Source of the DNA: Lentibacillus populi
GTDB lineage: Bacteria; Bacillota; Bacilli; Bacillales; Amphibacillaceae
Reading direction: 5' to 3'
NCBI GenBank assembly: GCA_014642895.1
Contig: BMJD01000011.1
Coordinates: 1-64,000 of the forward strand
DNA length: 64,000 nt
Shown: positions 53,953 through 62,895 of the stretch, piece by piece
Numbering within the stretch: position 1 is the first letter of the stretch
Layout of the letters: each line of letters starts with the position of its first letter
Position numbers and translations under genes: made by a program
The notes under the pieces: model-generated
What the model saw: the letters and a program-made list of their open reading frames with translations, nothing else
The model's database searches: none
Told to the model about the DNA's origin: nothing

Positions 53953-55323
53953 TTAAACCTTTTCTTTAGACCCTTTTAACTGCTGATGTACCGCATACGC
54001 TGTCTCTTTTCCCTGCTGTGCTGCAGATACGGCCATCGCTTCACCGATACCCTTTGCAAAGACTACATCACCTGCCGCATAGACTTTCGGTTCGGTCGTT
54101 TTGAAGGTTACAGGATCTACTTTGACAACCCCACCCTGATGGTCCAGGTCAAATGCTTCAATTAACTGATGATGCCGTGTCTGACCAATTGCTTTAATGA
54201 CGATATCAACATCCATTAGAAATTCAGATCCCTTTATTTCTATTGGCCGCTTGCGCCCGTCTGATTCCGCTTCCTTTAATTCCATACGAACGCATTCCAT
54301 CTGTTTGACATGACCACTACCATCACCGATCAAACGCTTCGGGGCAACTAACCACCTGAATTCCACACCATCCTGTTTGGCAAAGTCGTATTCAAACTTA
54401 TACGCAGACATTTCCACTTCCGTCCGCCGGTAGAGAATTTTAACGCTATCCGCACCGAGTCTCACCGCTGTCGTTGCACCATCGATCGCAGTATTCCCTG
54501 CACCGATAACAGCAACGCGCTTCCCAGCAAATTCAGTTGGATAATTTCCGTTCTTTACTTCTTCAACAAGATCAATAGCGTCGTAAATACCTGCTAAATC
54601 TTCTCCCTCGATTCCTAACATTGGCACCTTCCCCATTCCTGCAGCAAGGATAACCGCATCATAATTATCCACAAGATCCTCTGCAACAATATCTTTGCCT
54701 ACTTCGGTATTTGTGCGGATGTCAACACCCAAGCTCTTAACCTGTTCCACTTCCCATAAGGAAATATCCTTTGGAAGCCGAAACGGAACAATACCATGCG
54801 TGTCTAATCCGCCAGCTTCGTCTTTAGCTTCAAAAATCGTCACCGTATAGCCGAGCCGACCCAGTTCACGGGCTGCCGATAAGCCTGCTGGACCACTGCC
54901 AACAATCGCAATCTGCTTGCCGTTTTTCTCTCCAGCTTTAAACAATACCTGTTCATTTTTAATCGACCAGTCGGTTGCAAAGCGCTGTAGGTCTCCAATC
55001 ATAATCGGTTTCGTGGAATGATTAAGTACACAAGCCCCCTCACACAATTCCTCTGTCGGACAAACACGTGCACAGCTTGCTCCAATAGGATTCGCTTCCA
55101 TAATTGTTTTTGCCGAACCCTTTAAATTTCCGGATGCAATCTTTTTAATAAAACCTGGGATATTAATTTCAGTCGGACAGGCCGTAATGCAAGGTGCATC
55201 ATAACAGTACAGGCAGCGGTTCGCCTCATCTAATGCCTCCTGAGCATTAAAACTAGGCTTAGATTCATCAAAATTCTTTTTCATATCTTCCGCTGACAGT
55301 AAATTTTGCAGTAAATGTTCCAA
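53953..55323 (-). CDS. preT: NAD-dependent dihydropyrimidine dehydrogenase, subunit PreT
   Basis: 456 residues, GltD-like. N-terminal Fe-S cysteines: CLYCYDAPCITACPTEINIP and GASCARVCPTEELCEGAC. FAD motif VGSGPAGLSAARELGRLG, NAD motif VIGAGNTAIDGATTAVRLGA, and the C-terminal FAD contact VYAAGDVVFAKGIGEAM. It takes electrons from NADH and passes them to PreA (the pair is called PydX/PydA in some bacilli). First gene of its transcript, with a promoter about 200 bases upstream. SD is AGGAGG. Confidence 0.92.
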   Translation of the reverse strand: MEHLLQNLLSAEDMKKNFDESKPSFNAQEALDEANRCLYCYDAPCITACPTEINIPGFIKKIASGNLKGSAKTIMEANPIGASCARVCPTEELCEGACVLNHSTKPIMIGDLQRFATDWSIKNEQVLFKAGEKNGKQIAIVGSGPAGLSAARELGRLGYTVTIFEAKDEAGGLDTHGIVPFRLPKDISLWEVEQVKSLGVDIRTNTEVGKDIVAEDLVDNYDAVILAAGMGKVPMLGIEGEDLAGIYDAIDLVEEVKNGNYPTEFAGKRVAVIGAGNTAIDGATTAVRLGADSVKILYRRTEVEMSAYKFEYDFAKQDGVEFRWLVAPKRLIGDGSGHVKQMECVRMELKEAESDGRKRPIEIKGSEFLMDVDIVIKAIGQTRHHQLIEAFDLDHQGGVVKVDPVTFKTTEPKVYAAGDVVFAKGIGEAMAVSAAQQGKETAYAVHQQLKGSKEKV

Positions 55324-55519
55324 TGAAAAGCCTCCTTTTCAGGGTTCATCACTTAAAAATCAATCTAATTATGAACCCTTTTTTATTTTTGTCCGATTAC
55401 AAATACGAATTGATCTGGAAATCACCCCTTGCATATACAATCTGCATGATGAGACCTTCAATTAACGAACAGTAAAAGTAAGCGTTTGTATCCTATGTTT
55501 GCTATTATATTTTTTAAAA

Positions 55520-55585
55520 TTTATAATATATTTTACATTGTGTAACAATTTTGTGGTTATTATTAGCCGCTTTGTAATGATACAG
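55520..55585 (-). promoter_or_regulatory. preT promoter with candidate PucR site
   Basis: On the minus strand TTGTTA (55548-55543), 17 bases, TATAAA (55525-55520). Just upstream, CTTTGTAATGATACAG at 55570-55585 nearly repeats the sequence over the transaminase promoter at 47573. The leader to the ATG is about 195 bases and holds a weak cre-like AGTAAGCGTTTGTA at 55477. Confidence 0.45.
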
Positions 55586-55593
55586 CAGTTCAA

Positions 55594-56079
55594 CTACAAC
55601 GGGTGAAATTTTCCGCTTACTGCATCAACCGTGATAAAAAAATGATTAGGAAGGTTTAAAATCCCTTCTACTATCCAGTAAGGTCGGTAAAATATTTCCT
55701 GTTTGGTTAGGGTTAATTTTGGAATCGTGAGTATTTTCTTTTTGCTTGAAAGAGAATGATATAAAAAATCCTCTGCCCTCTCCTTAGCATCTGCTAGTGT
55801 TAAATCTGGTTGAATGAAATCCCGATCAGATACTTCCTGTTTCATAAGCTGCGGAAATGTATCAGCCAAAGCTCCAACTTTATTAACGCCATCAATAGTG
55901 CAACCTACATGACCTTTTAGCGGATGGAAAAAGTTCCTTCTATCGATTACATATTCAAAAATCATATAAGGATAAAACACAAGCCTTTGCACCTTATATG
56001 TTGTCTCTGGATCTAACTTTTCCAGCCGCTTTTTAACTTCCTCTTGACGAAAGCCCGGTTGTTCTGCGTTAATGATCAT
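55594..56079 (-). CDS. uncharacterised protein coupled to a sodium:solute symporter
   Basis: 161 residues, soluble, no signal peptide. Contains KVQRLVFYPYMIFEYVIDR, a CTIDGVNKVGAL strand and the tail PYWIVEGILNLPNHFFITVD followed by AVSGKFHPL. The last part is reminiscent of PepSY-like modules that end in VDAxTGK, but no firm family is recognised. It starts seven bases after the symporter stop, so the two are co-translated, and it is the third gene of the small protein-symporter-this protein operon. It could be a regulatory or assembly partner of the carrier. Confidence 0.6.
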   Translation of the reverse strand: MIINAEQPGFRQEEVKKRLEKLDPETTYKVQRLVFYPYMIFEYVIDRRNFFHPLKGHVGCTIDGVNKVGALADTFPQLMKQEVSDRDFIQPDLTLADAKERAEDFLYHSLSSKKKILTIPKLTLTKQEIFYRPYWIVEGILNLPNHFFITVDAVSGKFHPL

Positions 56080-56086
56080 CAGCGAT

Positions 56087-57649
56087 TCACCCTTTTACTG
56101 GTATATTATTTTGAATGAAGGTTGAAATAATTTTCGCCTCCGGACTAATATCACGATTGATATGTTTATCAATATTTTTCGGTAGTGGTCGTGGTCCCTT
56201 TGCCTCTTCAAATACTTTTTTAATCGGTTCTGAAGGTGGTGTACCAAACGGGTTCCCAATCATCATTGCAATAATGGAGATAATTAAACCGGCAAGGAAT
56301 GGATGTATACCAGTTACACTTTGCCAGTCAAACGACGTCCATAGTATATTTGTCACCCCACCACAGATCATCGAGCATAGAACCCCAACACTATTTGCCT
56401 TTTTCCAATAGACAGCGGCGATATAAGGAACCATAAAACTATTGCCCAGTGTACCAAACGCAAACACAACCAGATCAAAAACCTTTGGTGGCTGTACGAT
56501 GGCAACGATAATACCGATTACCCCAGCTAAGAGCACACTAAGTCTGGACACGAGTATCATTTTGTTATGGCTTGCTTTTTTATCGATAAACCGTTGATAC
56601 ACATCACGTGACAAAATGGTCCCTGCCTGCATCAAAATAGAATCAGAAGTCGACATGATCGCTGCCATCACCGCCGAAAGTAATAAAGCTGCAAAAATCC
56701 CTGGGAAGAACGTATACGCAAGCGTTGGAATAACCATTTCGGGATCACTCAAATTTGGCAAAAGAATGATCCCTATAAAACCTAACAGATATGGTGAATA
56801 AGCAAATAATTGGTTATAGATAGCTGTCCAGAGTGTAGCAGTCTTCACAGTTTTTGTACTTTTCATGGACATATGTCTGACCACAACATGCGGCAGTCCC
56901 ATATAGCCAATCATGTAAATTAAACTGGAGCCTAAAATAACACCCCATTGTCCATAAAAGACATAATCCTTCCCCCAAATACTTAAGTATGACGGGTCAA
57001 TTTCACTAAGAGACTGGTTTAAGCCGGAAAGCCCGCCTACATGGACGAGACCAACAATTAACAGGCATAAAACCCCTAAAAGCATAACCAGTGCCTGAAA
57101 GAAGTCTGTCCATACAACAGCCAGATAACCTCCAGCAACTGTATAGATGATAATGATACCAACACCGATAATCACGGCCCACTCATATTTCCACCCCGTC
57201 AAAGACTCCAAAGCTTTGCCCGCAGCAAGAAATTGGGCAAATACGTAAGCAAATAAAAAAACGGTGGCAATGATCGATCCCACAACTCTGACAGCAGCAC
57301 TTTCATAACGCTTTTCCAAGTATTCAATCGGCGACAATGCCCCCAGAATTTCCGACATCCTCCTCATGCGTTTCCCCAAAACGGATAGATTAATAATTCC
57401 ACCGCCCGCATCACCAATTGCATACATAATGGCATACCAACCTTGTTGAAAGGCTAACGCCGGGCCGCCCAAAAACATAAACCCGCTCATGGAGGTACTT
57501 TGCATCGATAATGCGGTAACAGCAGGACCAACCTTCCTGTCACCCAGCAAGTAACTATCAGGTGATTTGGAGGCCTTTTTGGAAAAATATAAACCGATAC
57601 ACAAAAGGACTAATAGATAGATAACGAATATAATGACATCAGACCCCAC
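56087..57649 (-). CDS. sodium:solute symporter (SSS family)
   Basis: 520 residues with about 13 membrane helices. SSS hallmarks: SPDSYLLGDRKVGPAVTALS, STSMSGFMFLGGPALAFQQG (helix 1-2), the helix-5 GGYLAVVWTDFFQALVMLLG motif and helix-8 AAIMSTSDSILMQAGTILSR with sodium-binding Ser residues. It is nearest in style to PutP/PanF-type carriers for proline, pantothenate or acetate. The location between pre genes and dihydropyrimidinase suggests a pathway intermediate such as beta-alanine, but this is only inference. Two bases separate it from the small protein upstream. Confidence 0.85.
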   Translation of the reverse strand: MGSDVIIFVIYLLVLLCIGLYFSKKASKSPDSYLLGDRKVGPAVTALSMQSTSMSGFMFLGGPALAFQQGWYAIMYAIGDAGGGIINLSVLGKRMRRMSEILGALSPIEYLEKRYESAAVRVVGSIIATVFLFAYVFAQFLAAGKALESLTGWKYEWAVIIGVGIIIIYTVAGGYLAVVWTDFFQALVMLLGVLCLLIVGLVHVGGLSGLNQSLSEIDPSYLSIWGKDYVFYGQWGVILGSSLIYMIGYMGLPHVVVRHMSMKSTKTVKTATLWTAIYNQLFAYSPYLLGFIGIILLPNLSDPEMVIPTLAYTFFPGIFAALLLSAVMAAIMSTSDSILMQAGTILSRDVYQRFIDKKASHNKMILVSRLSVLLAGVIGIIVAIVQPPKVFDLVVFAFGTLGNSFMVPYIAAVYWKKANSVGVLCSMICGGVTNILWTSFDWQSVTGIHPFLAGLIISIIAMMIGNPFGTPPSEPIKKVFEEAKGPRPLPKNIDKHINRDISPEAKIISTFIQNNIPVKG

Positions 57650-57651
57650 GT

Positions 57652-57789
57652 TTATTCATCCCCCTTTTCTTGATTCTCCTCCAATTTGTCGTCCCTGTTT
57701 TTGATAAAATACATCATGATACCTAACGCCAGCCAAATAAACGGCCATGGAACGATATACCAGAAAGTATCGACCGGGAAGTTAAACAT
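57652..57789 (-). CDS. small single-helix membrane partner of the symporter
   Basis: 45 residues from the ATG at 57789, with GGAGGAG four bases before it. One membrane helix (VDTFWYIVPWPFIWLALGIM) and a charged tail NRDDKLEENQEKGDE. Small hydrophobic proteins of this kind (DUF3311/YhdT-like) are commonly encoded just before SSS symporters and co-expressed with them; here two bases separate the genes. A longer frame upstream has no ribosome site. Confidence 0.7.
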   Translation of the reverse strand: MFNFPVDTFWYIVPWPFIWLALGIMMYFIKNRDDKLEENQEKGDE

Positions 57790-57977
57790 CGTCTCTCCTC
57801 CTCGCGAAAAAATTATGTTTAGTTCAAATTTATGTATGGAAACAAGCAATATTACAATACGAATTAGATATTCCTGTACACATAGGACAATCCTGCTCTT
57901 TAAAGAAAGACCGCATCGGATTATCGTTTAGAAATCTATTTTATAAATAACACTTTTTGTAATACTTTATCTGTTAT

Positions 57978-58005
57978 TTGAAAATTTATAGAAAAGGTTT
58001 ATAAT
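57978..58005 (+). promoter_or_regulatory. sigma-A promoter of the tetR-ABC operon
   Basis: TTGAAA (57978-57983), 16 bases, TATAAT (58000-58005), 54 bases before the tetR ATG. Its -10 box overlaps the palindrome at 58004. Confidence 0.65.
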
Positions 58006-58023
58006 ATTTATGAATATAAATAT
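58004..58023. promoter_or_regulatory. 20-bp palindrome, predicted TetR operator
   Basis: ATATTTAT-GAAT-ATAAATAT has perfect 8-bp arms around four bases. It overlaps the -10 box of the tetR promoter, the usual place for autorepression. Confidence 0.55.
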
Positions 58024-58058
58024 TTTTTATTCATACATTCATAAAAGGGGGTTTTTTG

Positions 58059-58664
58059 ATGTCGAGGGGATTTAATGAGTATGAAAAGCAATTCATCACT
58101 AATTCTCTTATAGAACAAGGAAAGATTCTTTTTAGCAATTTTGGGTTTCAAAAAACAAGTATCCTTGAAATCACCAAAAATGTTGGTATTGCTCCAGGGA
58201 CGTTTTATAAATTCTTTAATTCAAAGGAAGACTTATATTTCGTGATACTTGAAAAGGAAGAAGAAAAAATAAAAGAGCAATATGCTAATGTAGATATTTT
58301 CAAGGAAAATCAACCGAAAAAAGCAATCAAAAGTATCCTCCAACAAATGATCAATACAATCGAAACGAATCCACTAATTCGTGAATTGTATTTTGGGAGC
58401 AATATGGAAGTTTTGCTAAAAAAACTATCTCCAGAATTACTAGAGAAACACTTCAAAAATGATTCTAACTCATTATTGTCTTTGATTGAAAAATGGAAAA
58501 TTGAAGGGATAACCCTAGAAGAAAACCCTGAGGTCATTGCAGGTGTACTGCGTTCTTTGTTTGTACTTACGCTTCACCAAAAAGAAATTGGTGCAGCAGT
58601 CTATCGGGAAACTATCGAACTGTTTATTGACCTTATTGTCGATGGAATCATTCAGGAGGAGTGA
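58059..58664 (+). CDS. TetR family transcriptional regulator
   Basis: 201 residues; ATG at 58059 with AGGGGG upstream. The N-terminal TetR HTH covers residues 14-60: IEQGKILFSNFGFQKTSILE, ITKNVGIAPGTFYKFFNSKE, DLYFVIL. The C-terminal ligand domain (about 70-200) is helical with no recognisable subclass. It begins a three-gene operon with the ABC ATPase (five bases after its stop) and permease, so it most likely represses them until a toxic substrate binds. A palindrome over its own promoter supports autoregulation. Confidence 0.87.
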   Translation: MSRGFNEYEKQFITNSLIEQGKILFSNFGFQKTSILEITKNVGIAPGTFYKFFNSKEDLYFVILEKEEEKIKEQYANVDIFKENQPKKAIKSILQQMINTIETNPLIRELYFGSNMEVLLKKLSPELLEKHFKNDSNSLLSLIEKWKIEGITLEENPEVIAGVLRSLFVLTLHQKEIGAAVYRETIELFIDLIVDGIIQEE

Positions 58665-58669
58665 TAAAT

Positions 58670-59596
58670 ATGCATCAAGCCATTCAAACCAATCGGTTAT
58701 CCAAAAGCTATAAAGGCTTTCAAGCTGTTAAAGGTATTTCATTAAATATAAATAAAGGTGAAATTTATGGTTTTATCGGGTTAAATGGGGCTGGTAAAAC
58801 TACAACAATCAGAATGTTGCTTGGACTGATCAGACCAACTCATGGCACATGCTATATAAACGAAAAGAAGGTAAGTCTTAAAAATCATAGCATCTGGAGA
58901 AAAGTTGGGTATATGGTTGAGACACCCTATTCTTATCCTGAACTCACTGTCAAGGAAAATCTTGAAATCTATCGCCGCCTTCGATTGATTTCAAACAAAA
59001 ATAAGGTATCAGAGGTGATGAATCAACTTAATTTAACAAGATATGCCCAAAAAAAAGCGAAAGACCTCTCTTTAGGTAATGCCCAACGTCTAGGTATTGC
59101 CAAAGCAATTCTGCATACACCTGAAATTTTAATTTTGGATGAACCTGTTAACGGATTAGATCCTGCAGGGATAGTTGAGATAAGAGATTTACTTCAAGAC
59201 TTGGCTTTTAACAAGGGGGTCACAATTTTAATCTCTAGTCACCTTCTTGATGAAGTAGCCAAAATTGCTACCAAAATTGGTATCATTCATGAAGGGGAGC
59301 TGATACAAGAAATCGAATCAACCAAACTAAACAAACTTCTTAATCAACGTCTTACCATTGATTCTCAAGATAACAAGTCAGCTGCATCTAAAATGTCAAA
59401 AGCCGGATATTTCTCAGTTTTAAATAAAGATGGCTTGATTGAGACATACAATAAAAAAGCCATCCTACATCCAGACGAGATTTCCCGTTTTCTTGTTTAT
59501 GAGGGACTTCCCCCAACTAGATTGACAGTGGAAGAAGAGAACTTGGAATCCTATTTTCTAAGAATTATCAAAGGGAAAGGAGAAATGTTGCAATGA
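58670..59596 (+). CDS. ABC transporter ATP-binding protein (BcrA-like)
   Basis: 308 residues from the ATG at 58670 (GGAGGAG nine bases upstream; a GTG at 58661 overlaps the tetR stop). Walker A GLNGAGKTT, Q-loop region YMVETPYSYPELT with VE rather than PQ, signature LSLGNAQRLGIAKAIL, Walker B ILILDEPVNGLDP, switch ISSHLLDEV. The C-terminal 90 residues resemble the BcrA/BceA-type exporter tail. It overlaps the permease gene by four bases (ATGA). The likely cargo is a peptide antibiotic or other toxic compound. Confidence 0.87.
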   Translation: MHQAIQTNRLSKSYKGFQAVKGISLNINKGEIYGFIGLNGAGKTTTIRMLLGLIRPTHGTCYINEKKVSLKNHSIWRKVGYMVETPYSYPELTVKENLEIYRRLRLISNKNKVSEVMNQLNLTRYAQKKAKDLSLGNAQRLGIAKAILHTPEILILDEPVNGLDPAGIVEIRDLLQDLAFNKGVTILISSHLLDEVAKIATKIGIIHEGELIQEIESTKLNKLLNQRLTIDSQDNKSAASKMSKAGYFSVLNKDGLIETYNKKAILHPDEISRFLVYEGLPPTRLTVEEENLESYFLRIIKGKGEMLQ

Positions 59597-60372
59597 GCTA
59601 TTTCCTTACTGCATTACAGGCTGAGGGACTTAAAATTTGCAAGTCCAAAGTAATTTGGATTACCGCGGCAGCTTTTACCATTGCACCTTTAATGGCCGGG
59701 TTTTTTATGGTTGTATTAAAAAGTCCGGAACTTTTAAAAAGCTCCGGCTTGCTCGAAGCCAAAGCCCAATTTGCAGGAGAAGCAAATTGGCCATCCTATA
59801 TAAGTTTACATGCCCAAATAATTGCAGTAGGCGGGATTTTAATCTTTGGGTTTGTCACAAGCTGGATATTTGGGAGAGAATACGCTGACCACACAGTAAA
59901 GGACCTCTTAGCACTCCCTTATTCTAGGGCAGTTATTGTGATGGCCAAATTTATAGCAGCTTTCCTAACGAATACTATTTTAAGTACATATGTTGTGACG
60001 CTTGGTTTCTTCATTGGGTGGATTATCGGGCTCACACAATGGTCTTCAACAATCGTTACACATGGTCTTTATATACTGGTAGTAGTTACCATTTTAACGA
60101 TAGCCCTATGTACACCAGTCGCTTTCTTTGCAAGTTACGGTGGAGGATATTTAGCTCCATTAGGATTTGTTATTTTTACGCTTGTTCTTTCTCAAATTGT
60201 TGCAATTGCTGGCTTTGGCGAATACTTTCCATGGGCTGTACCAGCTCTTTATAGCGGTGTAACAGCGGGAGAAAGTGCTCTAGGTTGGGGGAGTTTATTA
60301 ATTATTTTCATTACGAGTTTATTAGGGGTTTTAAGTACACTATATTGGTGGCTTTTGGCAGACCAGCATTAA
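59593..60372 (+). CDS. ABC-2 type permease of the TetR-controlled exporter
   Basis: 259 residues, six membrane helices (starts near 17, 55, 100, 130, 170 and 230). The motif ITSWIFGREYADHTVKDLLALPYSR between helices 2 and 3 is the typical coupling loop of this BcrB-like permease group (FGREYxxxTxKxLLxxPxSR). Its ATG overlaps the ATPase stop (ATGA), so the two are translated together. Last gene of the tetR operon. No clear terminator is visible in the following 220 bases. Confidence 0.82.
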   Translation: MSYFLTALQAEGLKICKSKVIWITAAAFTIAPLMAGFFMVVLKSPELLKSSGLLEAKAQFAGEANWPSYISLHAQIIAVGGILIFGFVTSWIFGREYADHTVKDLLALPYSRAVIVMAKFIAAFLTNTILSTYVVTLGFFIGWIIGLTQWSSTIVTHGLYILVVVTILTIALCTPVAFFASYGGGYLAPLGFVIFTLVLSQIVAIAGFGEYFPWAVPALYSGVTAGESALGWGSLLIIFITSLLGVLSTLYWWLLADQH

Positions 60373-60524
60373 GAGAAACAATAATGTTACTAACATCATG
60401 TGAATTTGTTGATAACAAATATTAACGAGTTTTACACTTGTTATTTGTACTGTTTAACCCCATTCCCACACTATTTTCCTAATACCCACTTTGTAGTCCT
60501 TAAGAACGAATTGTTATGTGAAAG

Positions 60525-60551
60525 GTTTAGTGCTTCTATATTTAAGGGATA
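60525..60551 (+). promoter_or_regulatory. possible sigma-B promoter of the sodC-like gene
   Basis: GTTTAG, 15 bases, GGGATA, close to the sigma-B consensus GTTTAA-N12-15-GGGTAT and 42 bases before the ATG. A general-stress promoter would suit a superoxide dismutase-like lipoprotein. Confidence 0.35.
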
Positions 60552-60592
60552 ATCTTACTAATAAGGTTTAGAATTGGAAGGGGATATTAAAC

Positions 60593-61192
60593 ATGAAGCG
60601 CTGGGCTTTTCTTTTGTTGCTATTAACCATTATGCTTGTCATAACTGCATGTGGTGGAAATGCGGATGATGAATCAAACAGTCAGGATAATATGGGTGGA
60701 GCGGATGACAATACCCAAAATGAGAAGAAGGATGATGATAATCAAACAGTTCAAGTTGATTTAAAAAATGGAGATGGGGAATCAGTTGGTACTACAACAT
60801 TGGAACAGGTGTCTAAGGGAGTTAAAATTACCCTTGAAGGACATGATATCCCAAGTGGCACACACGGATTTCATATCCATGAAACAGGACAGTGTGAAGC
60901 GCCGGACTTTAAATCAGCTGGAGGTCATTTCAACCCTGAGGATTCCAATCATGGCTTTGATGACCCGGACGGGCCGCATGCAGGAGATTTACCCAATATT
61001 GTAGTAGGTAAAGATGGTACAGTGAACGAATCATTTATCGCTGAAAAGGTAACACTGGAAGAAGGTAAAGACAACTCCCTATTTGGCGATGGCGGAACAG
61101 CTATTGTCATTCATGAAGGCGCTGATGATGGCAAATCACAGCCTTCAGGAGATGCCGGTGATCGATTCGCATGTGGTGCAATCAATAAATGA
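60593..61192 (+). CDS. sodC: Cu/Zn superoxide dismutase family lipoprotein (SodC/YojM-like)
   Basis: 199 residues. Type II signal peptide with lipobox ITAC at residue 20, an acidic Asn/Asp linker (21-55), then a SodC domain. Copper ligands appear complete: HGFHIHE (two His), GGHFNP, and the late His in AIVIHEGADD; zinc-site residues are in GPHAGDLPN; the disulfide Cys are in GQCEAPDF and DRFACGAINK, with the guiding Arg beside the last Cys. An active extracellular, membrane-anchored dismutase is therefore plausible. SD is GGAAGGGG. A terminator follows at 61323. Confidence 0.88.
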   Translation: MKRWAFLLLLLTIMLVITACGGNADDESNSQDNMGGADDNTQNEKKDDDNQTVQVDLKNGDGESVGTTTLEQVSKGVKITLEGHDIPSGTHGFHIHETGQCEAPDFKSAGGHFNPEDSNHGFDDPDGPHAGDLPNIVVGKDGTVNESFIAEKVTLEEGKDNSLFGDGGTAIVIHEGADDGKSQPSGDAGDRFACGAINK

Positions 61193-61322
61193 CAGACGAT
61201 TTGAGCCTGAGACATAACAAAACGCTGAACTCTAAAAACGAACAACACACTTATTATTTGGACTCAAATCCTTCAGACTAGGGGCTGAAAGTGATAAAAG
61301 TATGTTTATTCAATTAAAAAAA

Positions 61323-61364
61323 TAATCAACATATTAGCCATGACTAGTATGTTGATTATCTTTT
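61323..61364 (+). terminator. Rho-independent terminator downstream of sodC
   Basis: AATCAACATA / TATGTTGATT stem (61324-61333, 61348-61357) followed by ATCTTTTTATG. It lies 130 bases after the sodC stop; on the minus strand the tract is A/T-rich and may also stop the hydantoinase transcript. Confidence 0.7.
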
Positions 61365-61473
61365 TATGTTAAGGTTTTTATAAAATTTGGTCTTGACAAT
61401 TACTACAGTTAAGGGTAGATACTTTTGTCGACCACCCCTTTGACGGACTATTGCATACCACCAATGTTCAATG

Positions 61474-62895
61474 TCACACGTTCTTCAATTCTTTAGCAGC
61501 TTGTGCGTCATCAAAACAAAGCGCAAACGGTTTTCCAGGAATGAACTTGCCATCGCCTTTTTCACCAATAAATTCACCTTCATCAACTACAAGCTTCCCG
61601 CGCAGGAATACTTTATCCACTTTTCCTTCCTGTTTATACCCTTCAAACGTACTATAGTCAACACCATGCAAACTGTTTTCATTAGAAATAACGGACGATC
61701 CATTCGGGTCATACAAAACGATATCCGCATCCATACCAACGCCAATATGCCCCTTGCAATGGTCTAACCCCATGTTCTTGGCTGGCGTGGTTGCAAATAG
61801 GTCAACAAACCGCTGTCTGGAGATCTTTCCGGTGTTGACACCGTATGTCCAAAGAATGCCTAAGCGGTTTTCTACGCCAGGTGCACCATTTGGGATGTTG
61901 GTAAAATCATCGATTCCCATATGTTTTTGTGATTCCCAGTCAAATCCGCAATGATCGGTGCTAATGGCGTTTAGCCAGCCATTGTCAAACGCCTCCCATA
62001 AGGCCTCTTGGTCGGCTTTGGTACGTAAAGCCGGTGACATCACATATTTAGCCCCTTCGAAGTTTGGTTTAGCTAAGTCATCTTCCTCAAGCATCAGATA
62101 TTGGACACAAGTTTCACCATAAACCGGCAGTCCCTCGTTTTTGGCAGACCGGATGGCTTCCATAACACTTTTAGCTGTGACATGAACAATGTAAACGGGG
62201 GCTTCTACCATAGCCGCCAGATTGATCACGCGCTGGGTTGCTTCGAGTTCCACCCTTGCTGGTCTTGAAACTGCATGGTAATATGGATCCGTCTTACCTT
62301 CAGCGACAAGTTTCTTTTGTAGCAGGTCGATCACATCAGCATTCTCACAATGGACCATAACGGTAACTCCAGCTTCCTTCGCCGCTTTTAATGCTTTGTA
62401 AAGGGCCTCATCATCACTATGAAACGGCATCCCTTTATAGGCCATAAACAATTTAACGGTGGAAATACCCCTGTTAGGCAAATCGGCAATTTCCTCGAAT
62501 GTCTTATCTACTGGATCACATACAACAGCATGGTATGAATAATCTGCCATGGCCTGGGGAGCAACTTCATTTTTGTCCATTTCAAAAATCGTATCCGCCA
62601 TTCCTTTGCCCTGTTCCTGATTGACAAATTCTACAACTGTTGTGGTTCCACCAGCAACAGCAGCATTCGAGGTTTCAAACCCTCTTACTCGCTCCCCTTT
62701 AAATTCAAAGGAATAATGGACATGTTGATCAACCCCACCTGGAAGGACGTATTTCCCCTTAGCATCGATAATCTCGTCAGCAGTTGCGTCTAACTGTGCC
62801 CCGACCGCAATTATTTTTTCTCCCTCAACTAATACATCTCCAACAAATTCATCGATAGCGGTTACAATCGTTCCGTTTTTAATTAATGTACGCAT
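61474..62895 (-). CDS. hydA: dihydropyrimidinase (D-hydantoinase)
   Basis: 473 residues from the ATG at 62895 (GGAGGAGG five bases upstream). Binuclear zinc amidohydrolase: HxH in PGGVDQHVHYSFEF, carbamylated Lys in STVKLFMAYKGMP, His in VMVHCEN and YIVHVTAKS, Asp in AISTDHCGF. The sequence order and length are those of bacterial dihydropyrimidinases. It opens dihydrouracil to N-carbamoyl-beta-alanine, step two of the reductive pathway. It lies directly after a broken carbamoylase gene whose end overlaps its start, and 6 kb from preTA. Confidence 0.9.
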   Translation of the reverse strand: MRTLIKNGTIVTAIDEFVGDVLVEGEKIIAVGAQLDATADEIIDAKGKYVLPGGVDQHVHYSFEFKGERVRGFETSNAAVAGGTTTVVEFVNQEQGKGMADTIFEMDKNEVAPQAMADYSYHAVVCDPVDKTFEEIADLPNRGISTVKLFMAYKGMPFHSDDEALYKALKAAKEAGVTVMVHCENADVIDLLQKKLVAEGKTDPYYHAVSRPARVELEATQRVINLAAMVEAPVYIVHVTAKSVMEAIRSAKNEGLPVYGETCVQYLMLEEDDLAKPNFEGAKYVMSPALRTKADQEALWEAFDNGWLNAISTDHCGFDWESQKHMGIDDFTNIPNGAPGVENRLGILWTYGVNTGKISRQRFVDLFATTPAKNMGLDHCKGHIGVGMDADIVLYDPNGSSVISNENSLHGVDYSTFEGYKQEGKVDKVFLRGKLVVDEGEFIGEKGDGKFIPGKPFALCFDDAQAAKELKNV

